DNA of 64,000 nucleotides from Arion vulgaris (Eukaryota > Mollusca > Gastropoda > Stylommatophora > Arionidae), in NCBI GenBank assembly GCA_020796225.1, contig CM036765.1, positions 34,748,066 to 34,812,065 of the forward strand, in the 5' to 3' direction. The translations under genes and the position numbers were made by a program. Below are positions 1 through 11,391 of the stretch, piece by piece (position 1 is the first letter of the stretch; every line of letters begins with the position of its first letter). Under the pieces are notes generated by a model. The model was not told the DNA's origin. It saw only the letters and a program-made list of their open reading frames with translations, and did not search any database.

Positions 1-1003
1 TCATCCCCAGCAACTATGGTAGATCAACTCATCTAGCAACTATGGTAAGACCAAATCATCTAGAACTAGGGAGACCAAGCTCATCTAGAATTGGTAGATC
101 AACTCATCTAGCAACTATGGTAGATCAAGCTCATCTAGCAACTATGGAAGACCAAGTATTAGCAACTTGGTAATCACTCATCTAGCAATATGGTAGATCA
201 CTCATCTACACTATGGTAGAACAACTCATCATAGCAACTATAGTAGACCACTCATCTAGCAACTATGTGTAATCAACTCATCTAGCAACTAGTAAGATAA
301 TCAGACTCATCCTGAACATAACTATGGTAATCAACTCATCTAGCAACTATGGTAGACCAACTCAACTAGCAACTATGGTAGACCAACTCATCTAGCAAGA
401 TGGTAGACCAGACTCATCTAGCAACTAGGTAGGGCCACTCATCTAGCAACTTGGTGAGAACCAACTCAATCTTTGCAACTAGATAGAACAACTCATCTAG
501 CAACTATGGTAGACCCACTCATCTAGCAACTATGGTAGATCAACTCATCTAAGAACTATGGCTAGATCACTCATCTAGCAACTATGTTAGAATCACTCAT
601 CTAGCAACATGGTAATCAACTCATCTAGCAACTATGGTCAACAACTCATTAGCAACTATGGAGAACAACTCATCAGCAACTATGGTGATCAAGCTCATCT
701 AGCAACTATAGTAGACCAACTCATCTAGCAACTATGGAGAAAAACCTAACTATCTAGCAACTATGGTATGACAATTCATCTAGCAACTATGGTGAACCAA
801 CTCATCTAGCAACTATGAGCAGACTATCTAGCAAATAGACAACTCATCTAGTAACCCAGGAGAACAACTCATCAGCAACTATGGTGAGAACAACTCATCC
901 TAGAAAACTATGGTAGATCAGACTCATCTTTGCAACTAGGTAATCAACTCATCAGCAACTATGGTGATCAACTCATCTAGCAACTATGGTAGATCAACTC
1001 ATT
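1..1003. repeat. Degenerate ~27-bp satellite array
   Basis: Roughly 37 imperfect copies of a unit of about 26-27 bp with core CATCTAGCAACTATGGTAGA followed by CCAACT. The array is cut by the window start, so its true length is unknown. Copies differ by many single-base insertions and deletions, which may be real divergence or uncorrected long-read errors. No coding capacity is seen. The array stops abruptly near 1003. Confidence 0.95.
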
Positions 1004-1724
1004 TATACATGAATAGTGATATTAACAAATACATCTTGGCATACCTGTGCTTTACAGGAAACAGATCAAAGGTTTACCTTACATATAATAGCATCATATG
1101 TAGACTGTCAGTATCTTTATGTGCTCATAAAAAGCGCAAAATGAAAACACGGCATATATTGCCAAGGAAACATTAAACAAACACAGTACACTCATGCACA
1201 GAAATGTATTTTAAAACATAAAAGTTCATGAAAAAAACCATGGCATTAATTGTCGAGTAAACACTACAAAAAATCCAGTACACACAAGCACAGAAGTACA
1301 TTTTCAATAACCTCAATTTTTTTTAAAAACCTACTTCTTAAAGAAGTTTGAACACTTCTATGTTTAGATTTCATGAAAAGACAATATTATTCAGTTCTTT
1401 CTTTGTTTAATGCTTTACTATCCACACAAAAGTGATCGGCATGTTTTAGATACTTGATGTTCATTTTGTTTGAGTCCTAGTGTCATAGAACATATATTAA
1501 GATGCTGGGTCACCATATTAGGCAGCCATAAGACAACGTGTAATCAAGACATTCCTTCAATAGAAAACTACCAGCAAGCAAACATTGGCACCAATCCTGA
1601 AACGATAGACTAATACTATCCAACTGTTGCTATCCAAGTCTATACATGCGCGTCAGTTATCAAAGCAAAAACCTGCGCTGACTGTGGTGTTCACTTGAAA
1701 TGTCCAGATGGGAATACCTATGAT
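1004..1724. other. AT-rich intergenic stretch, nothing recognised
   Basis: No domain, splice-bounded exon or repeat could be recognised on either strand. Short ORFs here have no family resemblance. Confidence 0.5.
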
Positions 1725-2040
1725 CAATTGACAGATAGATAGGATCATCATCATTGCACTTCGGTGAGTAACCATGTATACTCCAATCTCTTTCTTACAC
1801 AGGAAGATCTCAGCGGTAGTACATAAACTGTAGCACCGGCGAGGGTCCCAGGTGTAATTAAGAAGACGATATAATAATTGGTAGAATTTTATTTTTAAAA
1901 TCTTTCTAATGAATTTTGCTTGGGGAATGGCTTTAACGCCTGCTCTTCTCAATTTTGAACAGTCAATTGTTTTTTTACGTGCTCAGCTTGAACACGGTAT
2001 ATACGTTTTATCGTCAGTCTCTGATAACTGGTCCAATAAC
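1725..2040 (-). mobile_element. SINE family A fragment
   Basis: The left block (TGCACTTCGGTGAGTAACC, then AGGAAGATCTCAG, then GCGAGGGTCCC) and the following block (CTCAATTTTGAAC, then ACGTGCTCA) recur in the same order at 38498-38898 and 51285-51690, and inverted at 58680-58800. In the fuller copies the right end carries a tRNA-like head, so the element lies on the minus strand. This copy has lost the head. Confidence 0.7.
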
Positions 2041-3001
2041 CGCTCGAACTTGAAGAGACCGTCACCAGAGATGCAATATTCTCCCCTGATTCAAGATCAA
2101 TACTACAGACTTTAGAAGAACCAAACCAAATGGTATTAAGTGAAGAACAATCCCTGGCTTATGCTATCCACAACTTTCTCTCATTTTATGACATACATCT
2201 AACGCAACAGTGGATGTCAAGCCACATAGATGTTCTAAGGAATAAATGAGCAGACTATCTAGCAATAGAACAAGACTGATATTCTGAATTCTCTAAGGGA
2301 GAAAGGAAATGTAAATGATTCAAGTAAAAGTGGTGAATCTACAACCCTAAACAGACTGCAAGAATAATAAGCTAAATGTGGTGTAGATAGACAAGAGCAC
2401 TATACTAGTAGCCAAAGAAGAAAAGTAAACCAACAAAGAACTGGTGGCATTAGTGGTCCCACACTGAGAGACATATGAGGAGATAGGAGCACTTATGGAC
2501 TAATTGGTTTTATGTACAGTGATGATATTTTGAGAACTAAACTAAAACTAAATAATTTTTATATCTGCTCATTGTTTTGTTGGTAGTACTGGCTATAGAG
2601 TACCCCATAATTATTTTTGTTTCTGCTGTTAAACTGCGAGAACCATGACAATGTCTACTGTTGCTTTGTAGCCGTATGGTTCCCAGGATCAAAGTGCACT
2701 GTTGGAGTGGCATATTTTTGAACCACAGAGAATGTAAACCCAGCCTCAGGTTGGTAACAGAGAATACAATTGCCTACACCATTAGTAGAGAAATGTGCAC
2801 ACAGCTGCATCCTGCTACACAGACAATACAAATAATGTAGCTTCCAATAACATACAGCCCGCGGCTCAGGTAAAAATTAGAGGAAATAAGACCATAACTG
2901 TCCTGTGATCCTCGCATTCAAGTATTGTTGTATATAGACTAATTCATATTAAAAACAATACAACATGTTAAATCAAGGTTATATTATGTTACAAATTAAG
3001 T
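2041..3001. other. Intergenic, nothing recognised
   Basis: No exon or mobile-element family was recognised. A short piece near 2247 (GAGCAGACTATCTAGCAA) repeats a variant unit of the satellite found at about 827, the only link I can see. Confidence 0.45.
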
Positions 3002-4130
3002 TTAACTGATTCAGTCCGTGGAACACTGTAGTGCACATATTTCTTATCTGCGTAGCCCAAGCGTCGTTTAAAAGACGGCTACTATTGCGTTGAGTTTTTA
3101 TTAATTTTCACTCCGATTGTAGTTTTATATCAACCGGAAACTAAGTAGAAAGGAAGTACTAACGATAACCAAATCACAACATCGTGGTTTTGACTAGAAT
3201 CAGAAGTGAAACCAAGTTTAATTTTCGTTTCAAGTTACCCTGTGATTAAAAATAATGTCTAACAATTCAGAGTCTAGAAATGGTTTGTTATCAGCTCGTT
3301 CTGCACGTTTTACAGCTGCAGAAGCGCCAGATTGGTTGCATGAAGATGTAGATACTGATAGTGAAGATAGTGAAGCTTCTGATGACACAGAAGTTTGTGA
3401 TTTAAATACATCGATTATTAATAATTTAAATAATACTAGTAGTGTTTCCCAACCAGCTGCGAGAGGGCGTTGCCCCAGTCAGGTTCCAGTAGGATTGCAA
3501 CAAAAGAAGAAGGATTCAGACAGAACCTACACAGTCTACTTGGAGAGAAGTTATATAGTTGCTATGTTAGGACTATTATTCATATACTTTAGTTCTTTAT
3601 TCCTGTAAATATTGCTATAATTTCCACTGTATGTGATTATATATTATGAGACATGAATGTTTAGTATGTGAAATCTTCAATTTGACAATTTTTAATGGAA
3701 ATTTCTTCAAAGATGGTCGTGTTGCTAATTTGTGAACAGTTAGTAAACCATATATTCCGTCAATATTTTCTTAATTTTTGTGTATTCATAAATGGATTAC
3801 TTATATAAAGAGAGCAGTTACACTGACTTATTCACCATATTGTTCCTCAAGGCCCTTGGTAAGTTGGATTTTTGTTCTCACAATTTCAATTAATTTTTTA
3901 TTACATGCTAATATTTGTCATGCACAGTCAACACAACATTATATTTTCGCATACAATAAATATTTTATGAAAGTACAATCATTTATCTTTAATTTGATAT
4001 ATAATAAGTTCAACTTTAAATCATATTTAGAAACAATATTTTAATTTAACTAAAGTATGTGTGCAATATTTTTGAAGCTAAAAAATAATTCCGTCCAGAG
4101 GTGAAAAAAACCTGGTACTGAATCAGTTAA
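3002..4130 (+). mobile_element. Non-autonomous piggyBac-like element with TTAA target sites
   Basis: The element proper (3006-4126, 1121 bp) is flanked on both sides by TTAA. It begins CTGATTCAGTCC and ends GGTACTGAATCAG, so the ends form an inverted repeat of about 10 bp (CTGATTCAGT). TTAA duplication is diagnostic of the piggyBac superfamily. Its 5' part carries a 117-codon ORF resembling the acidic N-terminus of piggyBac transposases, but no DDE catalytic domain is present; the remainder is AT-rich. I infer an internally deleted copy of a larger autonomous element. Its end sequence differs from the complete piggyBac at 18358-20999, so it belongs to another family. Confidence 0.8.
3255..3608 (+). 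pseudogene. piggyBac-like transposase N-terminal remnant
   Basis: This 117-residue ORF starts with an ATG about 250 bp inside the left end of the TTAA-flanked element. Residues 25-45 are very acidic (WLHEDVDTDSEDSEASDD), as in the N-terminal leader of many piggyBac transposases. The last ~30 residues turn into a hydrophobic run and the reading frame stops without any catalytic motif. I read it as the truncated first part of a transposase joined to non-coding sequence by internal deletion; it is unlikely to be functional. The resemblance is compositional, so the assignment rests mainly on the TTAA-bounded element around it. Confidence 0.5.
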
Positions 4131-4344
4131 AGCTAAGGAATATCAGTATTATTAACATTTTTCATCAATAAATAACCATAAATGCATAGAATTGAGTAAA
4201 TTGCAAATGTGTAGTGTTCTATCAAACATATACAAAACCAGCCCCCAGTAAACACAATTTTCAATTTCCCATCTGAGCTAGTCAGCCTTCTGTTGTCGGG
4301 GGCCAATACAAATACCTACAAAGGTAGCTAGGAAAAAATATGCC

Positions 4345-6490
4345 TACAACATATGAGTGTGAAGATGAGCAAGGAAAATGTATCTCCATCTCTCCTATAA
4401 CTTGTGTGTGTGTGTGTGAAGATGAGCAAGGAAAATGTATCTCCATCTCTCCTATAACTTGTGTGTGTGTGTGTGTGTGAAGATGAGCAAGGAAAATGTA
4501 TCCCCATCTCTTCTATAACTTGTGTGTGTGTGTGTGTGAAGATGAGCAAGGAAAATGTATCCCCATCTCCCCTATAACTTGTGTGTGTGTGTGTATGTGA
4601 AGATGAGCAAGGAAAATGTATCTCCATCTCTACTATAACTTGTGTGTGTGTGTGTGTGTGAAGATGAGCAAGGAAAATGTATCTCCATCTCTCCTATAAC
4701 TTGTGTGTGTGTGTGTGTGAAGATGAGCAAGGAAAATGTATCCCCATCTCCCCTATAACTTGTGTGTGTGTGTGTGTGAAGATGAGCAAGGAAAATGTAT
4801 CTCCATCTCTCCTATAACTTGTGTGTGTGTGTGTGTGTGAAGATGAGCAAGGAAAATGTATCCCCATCTCTTCTATAACTTGTGTGTGTGTGTGTGAAGA
4901 TGAGCAAGGAAAATGTATCCCCATCTCCCCTATAACTTGTGTGTGTGTGTGTGTGTGAAGATGAGCAAGGAAAATGTATCCCCATCTCTTCTATAACTTG
5001 TGTGTGTGTGTGTGAAGATGAGCAAGGAAAATGTATCCCCATCTCCCCTATAACTTGTGTGTGTGTGTATGTGAAGAGCAAGGAAAATGTATCTCCATCT
5101 CTACTATAACTTGTGTGTGTGTGTGTGTGTGTGTGAAGATGAGCAAGGAAAATGTATCCCCATCTCTTCTATAACTTGTGTGTGTGTGTGTGTGTGAAGA
5201 TGAGCAAGGAAAATGTATCCCCATCTCCCCTATAACTTGTGTGTGTGTGTGTGTGTGTGTGAAGATGAGCAAGGAAAATGTATCCCCATCTCTTCTATAA
5301 CTTTGTGTGTGTGTGTGTGTGAAGATGAGCAAGGAAAATGTATCCCCATCTCCCCTATAACTTGTGTGTGTGTGTGTGTGTGTGAAGATGAGCAAGGAAA
5401 ATGTATCCCCATCTCTCCTATAACTTGTGTGTGTGTGTGTGTGAAGATGAGCAAGGAAAATGTATCTCCATCTCTTCTATAACTTGTGTGTGTGTGTGTG
5501 TGTGATGAGATAGAGCAAGGAAAATGTATTCCATCTCTCCTATAACTTGTGTGGTGTGTGTGTGTGAAGATGATAAAGGAAAATGTATCTCCATCTCTCC
5601 TATAACTTGTGTGTGTGTGTGTGTGTGAAGATGAGCAAGGAAAATGTATCCCCATCTCTTCTATAACTTGTGTGTGTGTGTGTGAAGATGAGCAAGGAAA
5701 ATGTATCCCATCTCTATAACTTGTGTGTGTGTGTGTGTGAAGATGAGCAAGGAAAATGTATCCCCATCTCTTCTATAACTTGTGTGTGTGTGTGTGAAGA
5801 TGAGCAAGGAAAATGTATCCCCATCTCTCCTATAACTTGTGTGTGTGTGTATGTGAAGATGAGCAAGGAAAATGTATCCCATCTCCCTATAACTGTGTGT
5901 GTGTGTGTGTATGTGAAGATGAGCAAGGAAAATGTATCTCCATCTCTCCTATAACTTGTGTGTGTGTGAAGATGAGCAAGGAAAATGTATCCCCATCTCT
6001 CCTATAACTTGTGTGTGTGTGTATGTGAAGATGAGCAAGGAAATGTATCCCATCTCCTATAACTTGTGTGTGTGTGTATGTGAAGATGAGCAAGGAAAAT
6101 GTATCTCCATCTCTCCTATAACTTGTGTGTGTGTGAAGATGAGCAAGGAAAATGTATCTCCATCTCTCCTATAACTTGTGTGTGTGTGTGTGAAGATGAG
6201 CAAGGAAAATGTATCCCCATCTCTTCTATAACTTGTGTGTGTGTGTATGTGAAGATGAGCAAGGAAAATGTATCCCCATCTCTTCTATAACTTGTGTGTG
6301 TGTGTGTGTGAAGATGAGCAAGGAAAATGTATCCCCATCTCTTCTATAACTTGTGTGTGTGTGTGTGTGAAGATGAGCAAGGAAAATGTATCCCCATCTC
6401 TTCTATAACTTGTGTGTGTGTGTGTGTGAAGATGAGCAAGGAAAATGTATCCCCATCTCCCCTATATTTTGTGTGTGTGTGAAGAGGTAG
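4345..6490. repeat. ~56-bp minisatellite with embedded (TG)n runs
   Basis: About 38 tandem copies of a compound unit: a (TG)n run of variable length, then GAAGATGAGCAAGGAAAATG, then TATCYCCATCTC, then a short variable step and TATAACT. Variation lies mainly in the TG run and in a few alternating positions, so neighbouring units form subtypes. Long ORFs on both strands are by-products of the periodicity. The final unit decays near 6470 and the array ends at a purine-rich segment. Confidence 0.97.
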
Positions 6491-6979
6491 AAGAAGTTTC
6501 AGATTGCCATCTCATTCGAAGTAATCTAAAAGATCACAGATAAGAGAAAGAATGAGGTAAAAATATTCCACGTAAACCTCACAAATGGAGAAAAAAAACC
6601 ACCACATGGGCTCAATTTGACCCAGTTTGAAAGGAACTTGGAACAAAGAAGAAACTATTTAAAAAAATCATGAGTAACAATTTCTAAGGAAATTGAGACA
6701 TTTGTGCAAAAAGGTAAAAATAAAAACAAGAGAACAGATGGAACATGATAGTAGACAGAAGAAACTAATAAAAAAAATGATTTCTCTTTGTTCAAATTTG
6801 TTAGGCTGTTTTTTTTCTTTCTCAGAAACTTTGTTTGCAGTAAAACTGTTTTAATAACATTACACTTGTCTTGAAAAGCATTGTTGACTCTACAAGATAC
6901 TTTTAAGCTTTAACTTAACATAGGAAGATCAAAGTCCAAAAAGAAGCTCATGGGTTCATGTATGGAAGTGACCTCTGAA
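6491..6979. other. A-rich stretch after the minisatellite, nothing recognised
   Basis: The sequence is A/T-rich with homopolymers. I see no exon, no transposon end and no domain. Confidence 0.45.
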
Positions 6980-7690
6980 GTCGGAGAAGGTATGCCTGTA
7001 TGGCGGAGGATACTGGTAATAAGGAAAGCAAGCCTTCAGACAAAAATCAGTCAGAAGTGCCATACCAGGCGCCCTGACTACCCCTGAACTCATAGCAGGC
7101 GAACTCAAGAAGAAGAAGAAGAATGTCTGGGAATATGACAAGTAAAATTGATGTAGACATAAACCCATGAACCTACAAAGTAAATCTGCTGTACTGGAAG
7201 CAAGAGAACCCAAGATCAAACATCTTGGGTTCCTGATCAAACAGAATACTGCTTGAGCTACAGACGCTCACAAAACATACAACTTCAAAATCACCCTTCA
7301 GTGGATACCCACAAATCGGCATACCAGGCAATGAAAACACAAACATATTGGAGCAAGTATGGAACAAATCAGCAATCTAATCAATATGCATGCAGACAGT
7401 TCAACAATGACTTCAGAATAACTTCAAAAATGAATAATGAAACCAATGGGTAAAAGGAATGTGTCGAGCACATCTTGTAACCAGAAACTAAAAAAATATG
7501 ATGATGGTAACAAAGCATACCCATTGTACAAGTCGAACTGGATGCCTGAGAGGCAGAGTGAAAGGTGTGTTTAATCAGCGAGCCACGGAACCATCAGTAT
7601 GCATACTCTTCGATATCTGGAGGGGGGACTGAGCACCTATGGGTCTGCCCAGAGTGCAATGATGTCAGTTTAGTAACCAATAACCAAGCA
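6980..7690 (+). pseudogene. LINE RNase H and C-terminal fragment
   Basis: Pieces of a LINE-encoded RNase H tail are readable in shifting frames on the plus strand. Around 7286-7325 the sequence encodes ITLQWIPT, then, after a shift, GIPGNE, the classic last RNase H block. Near 7627-7670 it encodes GTEHLWVCPECND, the cysteine-containing C-terminus that follows RNase H in several animal LINEs; very similar 3' pieces lie at 48705-48740 (minus) and 45640-45690. Several frameshifts show that it is decayed. The block (GAA)n at about 7105-7120 may mark an older insertion inside. Confidence 0.6.
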
Positions 7691-8214
7691 TAATCTTTCA
7701 TTTCAGAACAGACACACTAGACTCAATAAACACTGAAACAGAATAGACCCCAGACCCTCCACCCCCATTAAACTGTTGCCCCTCCCCCATTAAACTGTTG
7801 CAATTACATTTACCTACAGGAGACAGCAAAATATGTGCTGCACATATGACCAGGACTCCCCCCTCCCTATACAGCACCACAGAACAGCTACAAAACCCAT
7901 AAAATGTCCTAAACTTGGCATTGGCTGTGAAAAAGTAAACAGCTCTACTTCTCAACAACAACAACTCTTGAGTAGGATGGCTTCCTTTGTACATAATTTA
8001 TATTTATTTACTTGACTATTTTTTTGGTATATGAAGTAATAAAACTATTTCATGTTATAAATGATAATAAACTATTGAAACAGCTTCAATAAAGCCAATT
8101 TTGTCAGAAATCTTTAACTGATAGCAATTTTAACATATACTGAAACATATATCATGTACAATGTTTTCCAGTTATATAAACTTTGTTCTAAGCTAAACCA
8201 CAACAAATGCCTGA
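7691..8214. other. Intergenic, nothing firm
   Basis: A short tandem duplication (CCCCCATTAAACTGTTGC, twice near 7765-7803) is the only structure seen. No gene recognised. Confidence 0.4.
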
Positions 8215-8360
8215 GTGGTACGTGTCCAAATTAGAGCTGTAAAGAATAGAATCACGGTTACTGCAAGTGTCGTAAGAGGTGAATAAGGAGGTTGGGGGTG
8301 GAGCTAGCTACTCCACCCCGTAACAAAACACTGGATAGCTACAGAAACTACAACCAGATA
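8215..8360 (+). mobile_element. SINE family E copy
   Basis: The head (GTAAAGAATAGAATCACGG, then GTCGTAAGAGGTGA) matches the head of SINE D and C, but the downstream part (GGGGTGGAGCTAGCTACTCC, then CACTGGATAGCTACAGAAAC) matches only the inverted copy at 54800-54960. Head and body are therefore exchanged between families. Confidence 0.7.
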
Positions 8361-8544
8361 AATTCATAAAAGGTGGAGACTGCAGTAAAACTTGAAAAAT
8401 AGGTAACACGCAAACAAATGTCCTTATCAATATACAGTGACTAACAGACTTAAGAGTTTTTATCAAATCAACATATAGTAATTCACTACAAGATAGGTTT
8501 ATGTTTCCACAGTAATCGTCCATTTGTAGTTTTCCCTCAAATGT

Positions 8545-8665
8545 CATTCTTGTTGTATTGTTTGCTTGATAAAGGCCTTTTGGTCAACGTTGTGTTATCG
8601 TCACTGTTTATGTATTTTGTAACTGAGTATTTGTTTACTGTTTCGAAAATTCATGCTGTACCGAG
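8545..8665 (+). repeat. Penelope-type terminal motif, solo copy
   Basis: The string GCTTGATAAAGGCCTTTTGG followed by a GTCACTGTTTATGTATTTTG block recurs at 30052-30318 as two inverted arms. The TTGATAAAGGCC...GAAAC pattern is one I associate with terminal repeats of Penelope-like retroelements, some of which carry hammerhead ribozymes. This copy has lost GAAAC (it reads GGTCAACG). Confidence 0.4.
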
Positions 8666-8717
8666 GAAGAAGAAGGATCCTGCAAGGAAAGATTGTAAGT
8701 GATCAATTAAATCCTAA

Positions 8718-8936
8718 TTGAAATTGGCTGACTCACCTTCTAACAATTGGAGGTGGGAATTGGAGATGGAATGCAAGAAAATGGGGGGAAAGTGGAGAGA
8801 TCAGCAAAAGATGGACTTGGATAGGAGGGTTTGGAAAGCCTTGGTTGTGACATATGACTCTATGGGGCAAAAGGTAAAGAAGAAACCACAACAAATAAAA
8901 TTAGAAATGTTACAGACATATGCCAGTTTGGATTGA
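8718..8936 (+). pseudogene. Possible LINE C-terminal fragment
   Basis: A 72-codon ORF includes LDRRVWKALVVTYDSMG, similar in shape to the last DR..W+ block of LINE reverse transcriptase proteins seen elsewhere in this window. There is no other support. Treat as a probable LINE remnant rather than a gene. Confidence 0.3.
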
Positions 8937-9153
8937 TTGTTGGATTTTACCCAACAGTTTTCAGACTTTAAAGTGACAACTTGAAAACTGGTTAGAACTG
9001 ACATTACATCAAGTACCTTCCTATAGGTAGACAAGGAAAGTCAATAACATGTTTATATAACATGGGGTATATTGGAATGCAGTGTTAGGATCATATTTTC
9101 TTGCCAACGACACGATGGGTGATGCAGTCAATATATGCGACTGACAGCTCGAT

Positions 9154-9253
9154 TTATAAGTGTGTGCTTGTTTTATCCAACTGACGGTATGTTGCCTTGA
9201 CATGACATACTTTGCAAAATACTTCAGAAAATTCCTCAACTGGAGATTTTGAA
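9154..9253 (-). CDS. Candidate terminal exon of the Tudor gene (weak)
   Basis: An acceptor (TGATGTCTTTAG) precedes a short open stretch on the minus strand that ends in TAA at 9154-9156. It encodes about 32 residues including VFCKVCHV and ends TSTHL. It lies about 2 kb downstream of the last firmly placed Tudor exon (11275-11391), in the same direction. Its apparent phase (one leading base) does not fit the phase-1 end of that exon, so another exon would have to lie between, or the call is wrong. Confidence 0.2.
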
Positions 9254-9852
9254 CTAAAGACATCAACGATGGAAGTTCACTAAACCCTGTGCTATTGTGG
9301 CTCTCTTATAGATGCTCTGTCCCGATTACCATAACATATGAAAGTGTCTGCAACAGAAAACTTATAAAGTTGCCCCAGCAACGATTAAAAATGTGTCCCC
9401 CCATCACAGAATGTTCCTTATCCAATTTCAGCTAGACAGACTAGGATTCTTTATTAAATCAACATCATAGTAATCCAGACAAATAGGTTTCAACTTATGT
9501 CTTCAACATTTCATGTTAAAAGGTTATGCATGCTGATGATTCCTGTGACTCACTGGCTCAACATAATGTCTCAAGACTGTACAAGAGCAGAATCAAGATA
9601 AAATTGAATGCCATATTCTAGCTATTGTCTCATGTACCATTCCTTCAGTTTTTTAATGTAAAGTTCTAACACAACTAAACAATTCACATAAAAAGCAGAA
9701 AGATTTTGTATAATCAGGCTGCAATTCAGAAAAAAACTTCAACCTCACATTACAACAGATATGCCATTAATGATAATCCAAATTGATACCTGTTAACAAT
9801 TGTTTAACATTTCTTCCATGTACAATTAATTATCTTCAGACTAGTTTTCACA

Positions 9853-10318
9853 TGTACATAGTTTTCTACTTCTTACATAGTTTTACTACATGTCTTACAT
9901 AGTTTTACTACATGTTACATAGTTTTACTACATGTCTACATAGTTTTACTACATGTCTTACATAGTTTTACTACATGTCTTACATAGTTTTACTACATGT
10001 CTTACATAGTTTTACTACATGTCTTACATAGTTTTACTACATGTCTTACATAGTTTTACTACATGTCTTACATAGTTTTACTACATGTCTTACATAGTTT
10101 TGCTACATGTCTTACATAGTTTTACTACATGTCTTACATAGTTTTACTACATGTCTTACATAGTTTTACTACATGTCTTACATAGTTTTACTACATGTCT
10201 TACATAGTTTTACTGCATGTCTTACATAGTTTTGCTACATAGTTTTACTACATGTCTCATAGTTTTCTACATAGTTTTAACAGCAATGTTTACATAGTTT
10301 TACTACATAGTTTTACTG
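9853..10318. repeat. 22-bp tandem array
   Basis: About 20 near-identical copies of TACATAGTTTTACTACATGTCT. The central copies are almost perfect; the right end breaks into shorter ACATAGTTTTACT units. The low divergence suggests recent expansion. Confidence 0.95.
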
Positions 10319-10473
10319 CAGTCTTCCCCTTTATCGATATCTTTTGAAGCCTACTTTCAATTTCTATAAATAATTTTTATTCAGTTGGATCATGAACCAT
10401 GTTACGGCTTTCTACGAATCAAACAATACTACTGCATGCAACCAAGTCTTTGATATAGAAAGGTAAAAGGTCA

Positions 10474-10700
10474 TTAACCCTTTAGCTGCTAAGGACGTAT
10501 ATATACGTTTTTCTAATTCACTTCTAAAGACGCATTAACACGTCTATTATTATCTCTCCTCTGTGGGCTAAAGACGTGTTAGCACGTTAGACATTGCTAC
10601 TGTTCCTGCTATAGGCGTACATTCACGTTTGTGACCTAGAAACAAAGAGTAGCTATTTTTAGCTCAGCCTTCAGAAAGTATGTAGCAGCGAAAGGGTTAA
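10474..10700. mobile_element. piggyBac-type MITE with TTAA flanks
   Basis: A 219-bp element (10478-10696) is flanked by TTAA at 10474-10477 and 10697-10700. Its ends form an inverted repeat: CCCTTTAGCTGCTA on the left and CCCTTTCGCTGCTA as the reverse complement of the right end. It has no coding capacity. The interior holds four spaced, partly palindromic short motifs of the type GACGTnnnnnnACGT (near 10494, 10529, 10570 and 10615). Confidence 0.85.
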
Positions 10701-10994
10701 GACAATTACAGTTAATGTACATTAGTGAGTGCTGGAAAATTACCAACAATATCATAACAAGTTAGAGACATTCCAAAATAAATGTTTCAGAAGAATCCTG
10801 CAAATTTAATGGCTGAATATGATAGTAAATGATTAACTTTTAAAATGAACTGTACAACATATCTGTTTGTTTGCGTTCGTTATTATCAACCAAGTCAACC
10901 CCTATTTGTGATCTGTGTGGTTTGAACCAAAAACGTGAGTATATTGTGTACCCATTAGGATCCTACTGCATGTAAAATCTACAGCATCTGTTTA

Positions 10995-11215
10995 TGTGGT
11001 AGAACCATTTAATTTGTTGTTTCTTGATGAAGTTCAGTACTGATGTTGTACCCTCATTTTCCTGATGTCTTCATTTTTAAACCGGTCTCTTCTTGTTATT
11101 CCCATCATTCTACGTAAACACTCCATTTCTGTCGTGACTAGTTTTCTTCTATTCTTTGATGTCAGTGTCCAATACTTTATGACTTGCAATTTTACCAATG
11201 ACATATTTATGTTTG
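10995..11215 (-). pseudogene. LINE C-terminal fragment
   Basis: The plus strand reads like the reverse of a LINE end; the order of pieces (AACCATTTAATTTGTTGTT near 11005) is shared with the longer LINE at 55999-56590, where ACCATTTAATCTGTTGTTCT occurs. It is decayed, with no open frame longer than a few dozen codons. Confidence 0.45.
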
Positions 11216-11274
11216 TCCAATATTTTGACAGTGGCTGTTAATTACAAAATTTTTACATAGTGAAGATTACTTAC

Positions 11275-11391
11275 CATATCCCACTAAAGCAATGCCTGGC
11301 TCATCAGTGTCCACTTTGTAGCTGTTCCTTATCGATGTATACTCTTCATACATAGGGTCCCATTCATTCAAATTATTTTTATCAAAGGTAT
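11275..11391 (-). CDS. Tudor gene exon, end of second extended Tudor domain
   Basis: Acceptor TACTTCTGCAG and donor GTAAGT bound a 117-bp exon. It completes a split Asp codon from the previous exon and ends in phase 1. It encodes a stretch with NEWDPMYEEYTSIRN and ends DEPGIALVGY, the charged close of an extended Tudor domain. At least one more exon must follow. Confidence 0.75.

Noticed and set aside
1653..1952. Short ORFs on both strands resembling a conserved peptide (ending VYMVTHRSA...)
   Set aside because: The same peptide arises from every SINE A copy (51285, 58680); it is repeat-derived.
3778..4044. 88-codon plus-strand ORF in the 3' half of the TTAA element
   Set aside because: Low-complexity, no transposase motif, does not start in a good context.
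4328..6290. Overlapping ORFs of HTHTHT / CVCVCV type on both strands
   Set aside because: By-products of the (TG)n-containing minisatellite; no start context, splice sites or conservation.
4345..10318. CRISPR-like repeat arrays
   Set aside because: Repeats are contiguous tandem units without unique spacers, in a eukaryotic genome.
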